A DNA stretch of 64,000 nt, from positions 1 through 64,000 of the forward strand of contig NZ_MIES01000005.1 in the NCBI RefSeq assembly GCF_003054965.1, in the 5' to 3' direction. The position numbers and the translations under genes were made by a program. The notes under the pieces were generated by a model, which was not told where the DNA came from, ran no database searches, and saw nothing but the letters and a program-made list of their open reading frames with translations. Below, in pieces: positions 44,158-52,662 of the stretch (positions are counted from its first letter, which is position 1; every line of letters starts with the position of its first letter). Source of the stretch: Saccharospirillum sp. MSK14-1 (GTDB taxonomy: Bacteria; Pseudomonadota; Gammaproteobacteria; Pseudomonadales; Natronospirillaceae).

Positions 44158-45113
44158 GCGCGGCTCCTTCGGCCGCTCAACCAACGGCCTAATGCCAACA
44201 GCACCAGAGCCACCAGCGCGGGCACCCAAAACCAATCGTGGGTTTGGCGACTGTTCAGAGATCGCTGCGGGCTGGGCTCCAACGCATTGAGCTGTTGGTA
44301 CACCGCCGCCAGTTCTTCGGTGGAGCGGGCGCGGAAATAGCGTCCGCCGGTTCGGTCGGCAATGGCTGACAGCGCGGCTTCATCGACCGCGCTGTTGCTC
44401 ATGGTAAACACACCCAACCGAGGTTCGGCACCAAAACCAATGCTGTGCACCCGAATACCACTGGCCTCGGCCGCTTCCGCGCTTTGTGCCGGCAAGACTT
44501 CACCCGTGGTGTTCGCGCCATCGGACAGCAGAATGATCACCGCATTGTCGGCTTGTGACTGGCGCAGTCGCTGCACCGCCAGTGCCAGTGCATCGCCAAT
44601 GGCGGTGCGACTGCCGGCCATGCCCGGCTGCAAGGTGGCCAGCACCCCTTCAACAGCATCAACGTCCGGAGTGAGTGGCGCCTGTAAGGCCGCAAAATCA
44701 CCAAAAACGATCAGTCCCAAAGCGTCGCCGCGACGCTGCCGTACAAAATCACCGACCACGGCCTGGACTGCTTGATAGCGACTGATCGTCTGGTTCTGCC
44801 AACGCATATCGGCTTCAGCCATGCTCATCGACAGATCGACCACCAGCATCAGGCTGCGACCCGGCTGCGCCGGAATGAGTGGCGGTCCCAGCGTCTGGGG
44901 TCGCGCCAGCGCCACGATCAACAAAGGCCACACCAGCCATAACCAAAAACCACTGCGGCCGGACCGAGCCGGTTCCTGATCACGATGGGACCCCAACCAC
45001 CGTTGCATCAAAGGATGCTGCAAACGGTCGGCCGTTGCGCGCGCGGGCAATTGCCACCACAGCAACCAGGGCAATGGCAGCGCCAATAACGCCCAGGGCC
45101 AGGCAAAGATCAC
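44154..45113 (-). CDS. BatA-like VWA-domain membrane protein
   Basis: 319 residues starting at the GTG at 45113, which overlaps the DUF4381 gene stop as GTGA; a longer frame exists but starts inside that gene. Helices near 1-20 and 56-71 flank the aerotolerance N-terminus. The VWA domain has an intact MIDAS, D93-L-S-M-S97, plus the T of the GSRTAIGD segment and D in ILLSDGANT. A C-terminal helix (about 293-311) anchors it. Divalent-metal-dependent partner binding is expected from the family. Confidence 0.9.
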   Translation of the reverse strand: MIFAWPWALLALPLPWLLWWQLPARATADRLQHPLMQRWLGSHRDQEPARSGRSGFWLWLVWPLLIVALARPQTLGPPLIPAQPGRSLMLVVDLSMSMAEADMRWQNQTISRYQAVQAVVGDFVRQRRGDALGLIVFGDFAALQAPLTPDVDAVEGVLATLQPGMAGSRTAIGDALALAVQRLRQSQADNAVIILLSDGANTTGEVLPAQSAEAAEASGIRVHSIGFGAEPRLGVFTMSNSAVDEAALSAIADRTGGRYFRARSTEELAAVYQQLNALEPSPQRSLNSRQTHDWFWVPALVALVLLALGRWLSGRRSRA

Positions 45114-45529
45114 CGGCACCACCGACGAATCAGCCGGCGCGCGTCGCGCCAATTAATGCGCACGGTACGCGGCCGATAGTGAGCATTCACCCAAGCCGGA
45201 GCGGTCGATTGCCCCAAGGTCCGGGCGACTTGCTCGGCAAACGCCTCGGCACTGAGCTGTCGCACCTGGGCGCCACCGGCATTGCGCAACAAGGCATGCA
45301 ACAAACGTAAGCGACTTTGTGGCGGGCGTTTTTTCAGGTGTCGCAACGCCTTCAGATAATGACGCTGGCGTTTGCTGCGGTGCCGGTAATACCACCCCGC
45401 CAGCAACGCACCCACGAGCAACACACCCAAAGCCCAGACCGGCCAGGGAGGCGGCCAGGCCGAGGGAGCTGGCGGTGCGGTGTTGGCCAGCAGTTGCTCG
45501 CTCAGACGGTTCAGATCGGCAGCGGCCAT
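45110..45529 (-). CDS. DUF4381-family membrane protein
   Basis: 139-residue protein with one transmembrane helix (about 30-47), then a basic cytoplasmic region (HRSKRQRHYLKALRHLKKR) and a helical C-terminus (LSAEAFAEQVARTLGQ). DUF4381 proteins sit between DUF58 and VWA genes in MoxR operons and have no assigned function. Overlaps DUF58 by 19 bases and batA by 4, so all are co-translated. Confidence 0.85.
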   Translation of the reverse strand: MAAADLNRLSEQLLANTAPPAPSAWPPPWPVWALGVLLVGALLAGWYYRHRSKRQRHYLKALRHLKKRPPQSRLRLLHALLRNAGGAQVRQLSAEAFAEQVARTLGQSTAPAWVNAHYRPRTVRINWRDARRLIRRWCR

Positions 45530-46440
45530 TGGCGCACCTCCGACCAGTTAAACGTTTGGCTGGTTATCGGCAACCAGCGAGCCTGGCGCCGTCCGGACCA
45601 TTGTTGCCAGCTGTCCTGACGCTCGTTAAAGGCTTGGCGATGACGGTGCCGAACCCGGGCAGAGTCCGTCGAAAGGCGCTGTTCACGGGCTTTACGATCG
45701 CCCGACCGGCTTTCAACCGACAGCGTTCCCACGGCGGGCAACTCGGCTTCAACTGCATCGATGGGTTGCAACAGGGTCAAGGCATTTAACCGCTGCATCG
45801 GCAAAGCCAGATCCAGTGAGGCCGGTGTCCAGTGATCCAGGTCAGACAGCATCCAAAGCGTCGGCCGCCCCGCCAACACAGCCTGGATCCGGCCGACGGC
45901 CGGCGCTTCGCTATCGCGCAAATGGGTGTGCGCTAATTGAGCATGGGCCTGCGCCAGGCGCTGACAAGCGGCCGCCACATCGGCTGGGCGACGCAGGTTG
46001 AGCCACAACTCGATGCCCGGTCCGGTCACCAACAATCGCACTGGCTGGCCCAGACCGACCAGGCGCCAGCCCAGAAAGGCCGCCCAATGACTGACTAAGA
46101 CCGACTTAAAAACTGTGCGACTGCCGAAATAGAGACTGGCACTGAGATCAAGCCAGATCAGTTGCGGCTGACGCCGCTCTGACTCAAACACCCGCAGGTA
46201 GGGTTCATTGCGCCGGGCGGTCACGCGCCAATCGATGCGGCGTACATCGTCGCCGCCTTGATAAGCACGCAGTTCCGCAAATTCCCGCCCCTGACCGCGC
46301 TGTCGACTGCGTTGTTCGCCATCGAGGTGATGACGTGACAGTCGCGCAGGCAGTCGAGACAAATCGGTCGCGATCAGCCGTAACGCCAATAGTTCCGCCA
46401 GACGGACTTCGGTGCCCGTTGGCGCCAGGTCTGGCTGCAT
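45511..46440 (-). CDS. DUF58-family protein of the MoxR operon
   Basis: 309-residue soluble protein with the DUF58 hallmark (GREFAELRAYQGGDDVRRIDWRVTARRNEPYLRVFE), followed by a VWA-like domain in which the MIDAS-like DLSASLYFG is partly kept. Usually encoded next to MoxR and thought to act with it. Overlaps moxR by one base and DUF4381 by 19. Confidence 0.9.
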   Translation of the reverse strand: MQPDLAPTGTEVRLAELLALRLIATDLSRLPARLSRHHLDGEQRSRQRGQGREFAELRAYQGGDDVRRIDWRVTARRNEPYLRVFESERRQPQLIWLDLSASLYFGSRTVFKSVLVSHWAAFLGWRLVGLGQPVRLLVTGPGIELWLNLRRPADVAAACQRLAQAHAQLAHTHLRDSEAPAVGRIQAVLAGRPTLWMLSDLDHWTPASLDLALPMQRLNALTLLQPIDAVEAELPAVGTLSVESRSGDRKAREQRLSTDSARVRHRHRQAFNERQDSWQQWSGRRQARWLPITSQTFNWSEVRQWPLPI

Positions 46441-47399
46441 CAGGGCACCGCCACGCTGTCCAGCAGATGATCGACAACGGCACTGGGCGTCCAGCCTTCC
46501 GCCTGACCGGACAACGACAACACCAGTCGATGCTCAAGAATGCGATGCGCCAACCGGTGCACCTGATCGGGGGTGACAAAGTCTTCGCCTTCGAGCCAGG
46601 CCAAGGCACGGGCGCAACGTTCCAGCGCCAAGGTAGCACGCGGAGAAGCGCCGAATTCGATCACATCGGCCAGACGTCCGCTGTAATAGGCCGGGCGTCG
46701 GGTGGCATCGACCAGATGCACGATGTAATCACTGACGGCTTCGGCAACATGAACATCACTGAGCGCCCGCCGCGCGTCGATCAATTCAGCCAGGCTGGCG
46801 AGGGTCACTGGCTCAGCCTCGACCTGCGCTTCACGTCGCCGGGCCAGTTCCAGCACGCGGCGTTCGGTGGCGGCATCGGGATAATCCAGCCGAACGCGCA
46901 TCAGAAAGCGATCCAGCTGCGCCTCCGGCAAGGCATAGGTGCCTTCATGTTCAATGGGGTTTTGGGTGGCCATCACCAGAAACGGATCGGGCAGCGAATA
47001 GGTGGTGCCGCCCACCGTTACCTGACGCTCCGACATGGCTTCCAGCAACGCCGACTGCACTTTGGCGGGCGCACGGTTGATTTCGTCGGCCAACACCAGA
47101 TTGGCAAACACCGGGCCCGGCTGGAAATCGAACTGATGGGTTTGCGCGCGGTAGATGTCCGAACCGGTGACATCGGCGGGTAACAAATCGGGGGTAAACT
47201 GAATGCGCTGGAAATCGCCGTCAATCGCAGCCGCCAGCGCCTTGATAGCCGTCGTTTTAGCCAGCCCCGGCGCGCCTTCTACCAGTAAATGGCCGTCAGC
47301 CAGCAAGGCCAACATCAATGACTCGATCAGCTCCGGCTGACCCAGAATGCGTGTCTGCAGCGCGGTGCGCAGCCTGGACAGGGAACGATCGGTGGTCAT
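46440..47399 (-). CDS. MoxR-family AAA+ ATPase
   Basis: 319-residue AAA+ chaperone-like ATPase. Walker A is GAPGLAKT (42-49); Walker B is LVLADEINRAP; sensor 1 lies in VMATQNPIEHEGTYALPEAQLDRF. MoxR proteins are thought to activate VWA-domain partners, here probably the DUF58, BatA and BatB products encoded directly downstream. First gene of the six-gene leftward operon. Confidence 0.93.
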   Translation of the reverse strand: MTTDRSLSRLRTALQTRILGQPELIESLMLALLADGHLLVEGAPGLAKTTAIKALAAAIDGDFQRIQFTPDLLPADVTGSDIYRAQTHQFDFQPGPVFANLVLADEINRAPAKVQSALLEAMSERQVTVGGTTYSLPDPFLVMATQNPIEHEGTYALPEAQLDRFLMRVRLDYPDAATERRVLELARRREAQVEAEPVTLASLAELIDARRALSDVHVAEAVSDYIVHLVDATRRPAYYSGRLADVIEFGASPRATLALERCARALAWLEGEDFVTPDQVHRLAHRILEHRLVLSLSGQAEGWTPSAVVDHLLDSVAVP

Positions 47400-47462
47400 G
47401 GCACGCCTGTGGCTAATATTTGTTCTGATTCTAGGGCCTGACCGGCGTCGTGCAAAGGGTGG

Positions 47463-48026
47463 TCAGGCAGCGTTCGACAACAACCGGTTTTGACCCTGCA
47501 CAAACGCATCAACACGCTGCAGCGGAATGTGGTCGCTGGTATCGCGGCCATACCACAGATCGACCACCCGGCCGTTTTCGTCAATCAAGAAGTCAGCCGG
47601 TACCAGGCGGATGTGCGGATTGTTCGGATCGGGACGACCGCCCACCATCAAACTGCGCAGGATGCGCGGCAATTTAAACAGCACCGCCTTGAACAACGCT
47701 GACGTCGATTGCTCAACGCCGTAGTCGTTATAGATCGCCAACTGCGGGTCAGCAATCAGCCGGAATGGACGCGGGTGGCGCGCCACATGCTGGCGCACAT
47801 CCTGATCGGAACAGCTAAAGACAGCCAGAATTTCCAAACCCTGCTGCTGCCATTGGGCATAACGATGCGTCAGTTCATGCACACGAAAGCTGCAAAACGG
47901 GCAGGCCGCATCGCGGAAAAAACTCAGCATGACCCGGCGGCCACGATAGTCGCTCAGCCTCACTGGCTGACCGTAGACGTCGGTGACGGCAAAGTCCTGA
48001 CCGATGCAGGGTGCGTTCAAGCGCAT
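47463..48026 (-). CDS. AhpC/TSA-like redoxin (peroxiredoxin-like)
   Basis: 187-residue thioredoxin-fold protein with the motif DAACPFCSFRVH in the first quarter, a CxxC in the peroxidatic position. The family segment VYGQPVRLSDYRGRRVMLSFFRD precedes it, and DFLIDENGRVVDLWYG follows. A thiol peroxidase or reductase role is likely. I choose ATG at 48026 for its GAGG Shine-Dalgarno; ATG at 48044 is in frame. It lies 63 bases upstream of moxR in the same direction and could share its transcript. Confidence 0.8.
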   Translation of the reverse strand: MRLNAPCIGQDFAVTDVYGQPVRLSDYRGRRVMLSFFRDAACPFCSFRVHELTHRYAQWQQQGLEILAVFSCSDQDVRQHVARHPRPFRLIADPQLAIYNDYGVEQSTSALFKAVLFKLPRILRSLMVGGRPDPNNPHIRLVPADFLIDENGRVVDLWYGRDTSDHIPLQRVDAFVQGQNRLLSNAA

Positions 48027-48184
48027 GCAAACCTCGTTAAACATTGCGTTATTAACCGCCACAATACGCAATTGCCGCAACGTCGGATCGCTGCTGCGTT
48101 GGAACGCTCCATTCAAAGGCAGCGGTCGAGTCCACCCAACGGCTTCGGTTATGCTTGGCGGATGCAAACAGCCGCCCTCCTGCC

Positions 48185-49504
48185 ATGACCTCAACACCCC
48201 CATCCCGCCTATCGCGCTGGCGTTTACGCTTGGCCGGCTGGACCTTGGTTGGGGTTATTTTTCTGGCCATCACCGCTGCGCTCTATGATGCCTGGCCTGC
48301 CTGGTCGGCTGGCGCCTTGGTGTGGTTCGCCGCACTCCTGCTGCTGGGCAGCCTCAAAGGCCCTCAACGCTGGCAGGTCCGCGCCATGTTTGCCACCGGC
48401 GTGATTGGCCTCTGTTTGGGCCTGTTACGTGGCGCCGATTGGCTCTACCTGCGTCAGGCACTGGACGCCAATCAAACCGTCATCGCCATGCTGATGGGCG
48501 TCAGCTTTTTACGGCTGGTCGGCAGCGCACCGGTTGACGGCAGCGATGATCGCCCCACCGGTAAAAGCGCGTTGATTCGCACATTGCTCGGCGGACACCT
48601 CATCGGCTCAGTCATCAATATGTCGACCATCGCCATTCTCGGCGACCGATTATCCCAGGCCGGTCGACTCAGTGCTTTGCAAGCGCTGGTTATTTTGCGC
48701 GGCTTCAGCACAGCAGCGTTCTGGTCGCCGTTTTTTGCGGCCATGGGCATTGCCTTGATCAGCGCTCCGGGCGCGCATTTGGCCACGCTGGTGACCGTGG
48801 GTTTGCCCGCCGCTGCAGCGGCGTTAGCCTTTACCGTCTGGCAGATCAGCCGACATCCTGAGGTTGACCATACGCTCGGTTATCCCATGCATCTGGGCTC
48901 GCTCTGGCTGCCCATGTTGCTTGCGGTTCTGGTGATGGCGGCGCATCGATGGTGGCCTGATGTGTCGGTGCTGACGCTGGTCACGATGATCGCCGTGCTG
49001 TTTGCCCCGTTGTGGGTGACCCTGCGTCAGGGCCGCGCCGGTGTTGGCGCTACCCTCGACCACATTCAGCTTGGCCTGCCGCGACTGGGCGGCGAGGTCT
49101 CACTGTTTTTGGCCGCCGCGGTGATGGCCGCTGGCGTCGCAGCAACGCTGGCGTCGTTTAACGTCGAAGTGCGCTTTGAGCATTTCGGTGCCAATCAAGC
49201 CTTCGCGGTGTTGGTCATTATGATTGGTCTGGCGATGATCGGCATGCATCCGGTCACCACGGTCGCGCTGGCGGGCAGTTTACTGATGCCGGCCATCGAC
49301 GATCCCAATTTACTCGGGCTGGTGTTTTTAATGAGCTGGTCGCTGGGCGTGGCGCTGTCGCCATTTTCTGGCATTCAATTGGCACTGCAATCGCGTTATG
49401 GCGTCTCCGCCCGAACGCTGTTGCGCCTAAACCGACTGTACGCCCCCACGGTGCTGGCCATCGACTTTATCGCCCTGCACGCCTACCAGCTCTGGCTCGC
49501 TTAA
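48185..49504 (+). CDS. Uncharacterised polytopic membrane protein (transporter-like)
   Basis: 439 residues, ATG at 48185, with about eleven hydrophobic helices across its length. Paired hydrophobic segments with small polar motifs (GFSTAAFWSPFFAAMG; MIGMHPVTTVALAGSLL; GVALSPFSGIQLAL) recall citrate-transporter/ion-transporter-superfamily carriers with re-entrant loops. I cannot assign a substrate. Divergent from the redoxin gene and followed after 87 bases by the MetE-like gene. Confidence 0.7.
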   Translation: MTSTPPSRLSRWRLRLAGWTLVGVIFLAITAALYDAWPAWSAGALVWFAALLLLGSLKGPQRWQVRAMFATGVIGLCLGLLRGADWLYLRQALDANQTVIAMLMGVSFLRLVGSAPVDGSDDRPTGKSALIRTLLGGHLIGSVINMSTIAILGDRLSQAGRLSALQALVILRGFSTAAFWSPFFAAMGIALISAPGAHLATLVTVGLPAAAAALAFTVWQISRHPEVDHTLGYPMHLGSLWLPMLLAVLVMAAHRWWPDVSVLTLVTMIAVLFAPLWVTLRQGRAGVGATLDHIQLGLPRLGGEVSLFLAAAVMAAGVAATLASFNVEVRFEHFGANQAFAVLVIMIGLAMIGMHPVTTVALAGSLLMPAIDDPNLLGLVFLMSWSLGVALSPFSGIQLALQSRYGVSARTLLRLNRLYAPTVLAIDFIALHAYQLWLA

Positions 49505-49591
49505 GATGCCGAGCCGTGCCTGAGGTTGTACACTGCCGTCCATTAACACCGGTGCCGAGCGGCGCCGCGGCCTAACAAAAAGGAAACTCCG

Positions 49592-50734
49592 ATGAAACAG
49601 AGCACTGACCGCATTCTCACCACCCATGTTGGCAGCTTGCCACGCTCGCAGGCGGTGGTGGATGTGCTGATGGCCCGCGAACACGGCGAGGAAACCGATC
49701 GCGGCAAATTTGAAGCGGTGGTTGCTGAAGCCGTACGTGAGGTGGTGAAACTGCAGGCCGAAGCAGGCATCGATGTCATCAGCGATGGCGAGTTGAGCAA
49801 GATCGGTTACGCCACCTACATCAAAGATCGGCTTAAAGGCTTTGACGGTCACCAGGCGCGCAAGGTTGCACTGGATCTGGCCGACTATCCGGAATATCAG
49901 GAAAAGATGGCGCTGGTCGCCGGCAAGCAGAGTTTTAAACGTCTGTGCTGCACCGGCCCGGTCGAAGTGTCGACCACCGAACCACTGGAATTTGATCTGA
50001 AGAATTTCAAAAGCGCGGTCGATGGCGCCGGCGTCACCGAGGCCTTTATGAACGCGGCCTCCCCAGGCGTGGTTTCTGCGTTTCAGCCGAACCAGTTCTA
50101 TCCAAGCATTGCCGAATACCTCGAAGCCATCAGCAAAGCGATGCAGGCCGAATACGAAGCCATTGTCGATGCTGGTTTTATTCTGCAACTGGATTGCCCG
50201 GATCTCGCCATGGCGCGCCACACCGGTTTCCAGGATTTGAGCGAAGCGGAATTCCTGGCACAGGCCGAGTTGCAGGTGGAAGCACTGAATGCCGCCTTGG
50301 TGAACATCCCTGCGGAAAAACTGCGCATGCACGTTTGCTGGGGTAACTATGAAGGCCCGCACACACACGACATCGACCTGCGCAAAATCATGAACGTGAT
50401 TTTGAAAGCCAAGCCGTCGGCGATTTTGTTTGAGGCCTCCAATCCGCGTCACGCCCACGAATGGCAAATCTGGAAAGACACCAAGCTGCCGGACAACAAA
50501 ATTCTGGTTCCGGGCGTGATTGATTCCACGTCCAACTACGTCGAACACCCAGAACTGATTGCCCAGCGCATCACCCAATTCGCCGACATCGTCGGTCGTG
50601 AACGGGTGATGGCCGGCACCGATTGCGGTTTCGCCACCTTTGCCGGTGTTGGCAAGGTCGACTCCAAAATCGTCTGGAAGAAGCTGGCGTCACTGGCCGA
50701 AGGCGCGGCCTTGGCGACCAAGCAACTGTTCTGA
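49592..50734 (+). CDS. Cobalamin-independent methionine synthase-like protein (MetE C-terminal domain only)
   Basis: 380-residue TIM-barrel protein matching only the catalytic C-terminal half of MetE. Its start (ILTTHVGSLPRS) is typical. Zinc ligands appear as H and C in MHVCWGN and the C of AGTDCGF near the end. Such stand-alone proteins include methyltransferases and epoxyalkane:CoM-transferase-like enzymes, so the thiol and methyl donor are unknown. AAAAGGAAAC precedes the ATG. Convergent with the ABM gene over a strong hairpin. Confidence 0.85.
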   Translation: MKQSTDRILTTHVGSLPRSQAVVDVLMAREHGEETDRGKFEAVVAEAVREVVKLQAEAGIDVISDGELSKIGYATYIKDRLKGFDGHQARKVALDLADYPEYQEKMALVAGKQSFKRLCCTGPVEVSTTEPLEFDLKNFKSAVDGAGVTEAFMNAASPGVVSAFQPNQFYPSIAEYLEAISKAMQAEYEAIVDAGFILQLDCPDLAMARHTGFQDLSEAEFLAQAELQVEALNAALVNIPAEKLRMHVCWGNYEGPHTHDIDLRKIMNVILKAKPSAILFEASNPRHAHEWQIWKDTKLPDNKILVPGVIDSTSNYVEHPELIAQRITQFADIVGRERVMAGTDCGFATFAGVGKVDSKIVWKKLASLAEGAALATKQLF

Positions 50735-50741
50735 TCGATCG

Positions 50742-50770
50742 CAGGCGCCGGCTCAGTCGGCCGGCGCCTG
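50742..50770. terminator. GC-rich 10-bp hairpin between convergent MetE-like and ABM genes
   Basis: CAGGCGCCGG (50742-50751) and CCGGCGCCTG (50761-50770) pair perfectly around a 9-base loop, 8 bases after the MetE-like stop and overlapping the end of the ABM gene. It lacks U-tracts on both sides; probably a two-way terminator. Confidence 0.5.
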
Positions 50771-51079
50771 TGCGCGGTCAAACCTACCGTAATCACGCAT
50801 TACCTGCGCCACTCGCAATCGATAATCCGCAAACACAGACTCTTGTCCTGCCTGCTGTGCCTGGCGATGATCACTCTGCTCACGCCACAAACGCACGGCG
50901 GTTTCATCTTGCCAAAACGACAGCGACAACAATTTGGTCGGCTCGCTCAAACTCTGAAACCGTTCTATGGAAATAAAGCCCGACTGGGTTATCAGGTACG
51001 CGCGTAAATGCTCAGCAGTGGCCAAGTAGTTTTCTTGTTGGCCTTCGTTGGGCAGCGCTTCGAAGATCACCGCGATCAT
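50753..51079 (-). CDS. ABM-domain protein (antibiotic biosynthesis monooxygenase-like)
   Basis: 108-residue dimeric alpha/beta-barrel protein of the ABM/YgiN-like group ([54 protein letters not shown]). Members include cofactor-free monooxygenases and haem-degrading proteins; function here is unknown. It overlaps the NIPSNAP-like gene by 4 bases and is co-transcribed with it, divergent from an ArsR-type regulator. Confidence 0.82.
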   Translation of the reverse strand: MIAVIFEALPNEGQQENYLATAEHLRAYLITQSGFISIERFQSLSEPTKLLSLSFWQDETAVRLWREQSDHRQAQQAGQESVFADYRLRVAQVMRDYGRFDRAQAPAD

Positions 51080-51414
51080 GACGTGGCCTCCGTCAGCCAG
51101 TCACAACTTTCCGGCACCGGCGCTAAAAACGTCCGTCGTTCTTCGAGAATAAAACCTTCGCGCTGGGCAAACTCGAAATTGGCGCGACCTTGCGGATCGG
51201 TTCGCAAGCGCGCTCGGTAGGCTTCATAATCGGCCAGACTGGCAAAACTGATCAGCCCCCAGGCTTGATAGTTGGTGCCTTCCCAGGGCAGAAAATAACC
51301 CAGTAATTGTCCCCCGCAGGCGGGAATAATACGGCCCCAATTGCGTGCGTATTCGGCGAATTGCTCGCGCTGGGTCGGATCGATGCGATACTCAATTAAA
51401 CAGCTGATGGTCAT
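51076..51414 (-). CDS. NIPSNAP-family protein
   Basis: 112-residue alpha/beta-barrel protein with the NIPSNAP-like pattern: [27 protein letters not shown] and [24 protein letters not shown]. Biochemical role unknown. ATG at 51414 has AGGAG eight bases upstream. First of a two-gene unit with the ABM gene. A perfect 18-bp palindrome lies 55 bases upstream in the region shared with the ArsR-type gene. Confidence 0.82.
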   Translation of the reverse strand: MTISCLIEYRIDPTQREQFAEYARNWGRIIPACGGQLLGYFLPWEGTNYQAWGLISFASLADYEAYRARLRTDPQGRANFEFAQREGFILEERRTFLAPVPESCDWLTEATS

Positions 51415-51468
51415 GGCAAAACTCCTGATCATGGGAGCCGTCAGCCTAGGTCCTCAGCGTCTGTGTCG

Positions 51469-51486
51469 CTTCGATGATCATCGAAG
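51469..51486. promoter_or_regulatory. Perfect 18-bp palindrome, candidate operator of the ArsR-type regulator
   Basis: CTTCGATGATCATCGAAG reads the same on both strands. It lies in the 124-base divergent region between the NIPSNAP/ABM unit and the ArsR-type gene, where a shared operator would be expected. This is the strongest symmetric site in that region. Confidence 0.6.
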
Positions 51487-51538
51487 TATCGACCACTGAC
51501 ACAGCGCACCCTGTCAGCAACAACGATGAGACCACAGC

Positions 51539-52228
51539 ATGCAACCGGATATCGCATTACTGGCCGCCGAGATCGGCGACCCCAGCCGCGCCCAAATGCT
51601 CACCGCTCTGCTGGGGGGCCAAGCGCTTACAGCGACCGAACTGGCGTTGTGCGCCGAGATCAGTCCATCCACGGCCAGCAGCCATTTGGCCCGCCTGGAA
51701 CGCTGTGGTCTGATTCAATTGCGCAAACAGGGTCGGCATCGCTATTTCGAACTCAGCGGTGCATCGTTGGCCGCGTTATTAGAGCAATTGCTGGCAATAT
51801 CGGCGGCTCAGGCGCCGACGGTGGCAACCGGCCCCGACGACTTAGCCTTGCGCTATGCCCGGCTGTGCTATGACCACCTGGCGGGCCAATTGGGCGTGCA
51901 ATTGCACGACGCGCTGTGCACTCAAGGCCTTATCGACAGCAACGCCGACCAGTGTCAGCTCACCACCGCAGGCTCTGCCCGTTTCGCACACTGGGGTTTT
52001 GTGGCCCAACGCAGCCGACGTCCGCTGTGTCGTGCCTGTCTGGACTGGAGTGAACGGCGCAGTCATCTGGCCGGTCAATTGGGGCAATGGATTGTCGAGG
52101 ATTTACTGCAACGCGGCTGGGCCAAACGCGATCTGCAATCGCGCAGTCTGAGCTTCAGTACCGCGGGAGAACGTGCGTTTAAACACCGCTACGGCATCGA
52201 TGACCGTGCCGTGTCTCGATCAGCCTGA
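51539..52228 (+). CDS. ArsR-family transcriptional regulator with C-terminal extension
   Basis: 229-residue regulator. The winged helix is at about 5-75 (AAEIGDPSRAQMLTALLGGQALTATELALCAEISPSTASSHLARLERCGLI). A second, roughly 130-residue domain holds cysteines in RPLCRACLDWSERRSHLAGQLG. ArsR members of this longer type often regulate efflux or monooxygenase-like genes rather than metals. It is divergent from the NIPSNAP/ABM pair, its likely target. The 3' end overlaps the convergent VOC gene by 9 bases. Confidence 0.86.
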   Translation: MQPDIALLAAEIGDPSRAQMLTALLGGQALTATELALCAEISPSTASSHLARLERCGLIQLRKQGRHRYFELSGASLAALLEQLLAISAAQAPTVATGPDDLALRYARLCYDHLAGQLGVQLHDALCTQGLIDSNADQCQLTTAGSARFAHWGFVAQRSRRPLCRACLDWSERRSHLAGQLGQWIVEDLLQRGWAKRDLQSRSLSFSTAGERAFKHRYGIDDRAVSRSA

Positions 52229-52651
52229 CTGCGGTCCGCGTTCAAACAGTCCGGCAAAATCAGCAAAGCCTTTGACTTCAATCGGGTTGCCGAACGGATC
52301 GTAGAAAAACAACGTGGATTGTTCCCCGGCTTGGCCGACATAGCGTTGGGTTGGTGGTATCACAAAGTCCGTGCCTGCCTGTTCCAAACGCGCTGCCAAC
52401 GTCTGCCAGTCCGCCAGCGGTAACACCACACCGAAATGTGGCATGGGCACAGCGACGCCATCGACCTGGCCGGTGTTGCGAGTGGTCCAGACCTCCCCCA
52501 GATGCAACGACAATTGATGGCCGTAAAATTCAAAATCGACCCAGGTGTCGGTCGATCGGCCTTCGGTACAGCCGAGCACGTCGCCATAGAAGCGACGAGC
52601 TTCATCCAGATTGGTGACGTTAAACGCCAAATGAAATAAAGATCGCGTCAT
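52220..52651 (-). CDS. VOC-family (glyoxalase-like) protein
   Basis: 143-residue vicinal-oxygen-chelate protein with two beta-alpha-beta-beta-beta modules: LFHLAFNVTNLDEARRFYGDVLGC and PHFGVVLPLADWQTLAARLEQAG. Metal ligands fit H at residue 7, another histidine in the middle (MPHFGV) and E in GNPIEVKG. The form is close to dioxygenase-like VOC proteins. Substrate unknown. Leftward, 11 bases downstream of the exchanger gene, so possibly co-transcribed with it. Confidence 0.85.
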   Translation of the reverse strand: MTRSLFHLAFNVTNLDEARRFYGDVLGCTEGRSTDTWVDFEFYGHQLSLHLGEVWTTRNTGQVDGVAVPMPHFGVVLPLADWQTLAARLEQAGTDFVIPPTQRYVGQAGEQSTLFFYDPFGNPIEVKGFADFAGLFERGPQSG

Positions 52652-52662
52652 TTCGAAACCAT

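Noticed and set aside
49427-50578. 383-codon open frame on the minus strand across the MetE-like gene
   Set aside because: Antisense shadow; the plus strand has full MetE-type motifs and a good Shine-Dalgarno.
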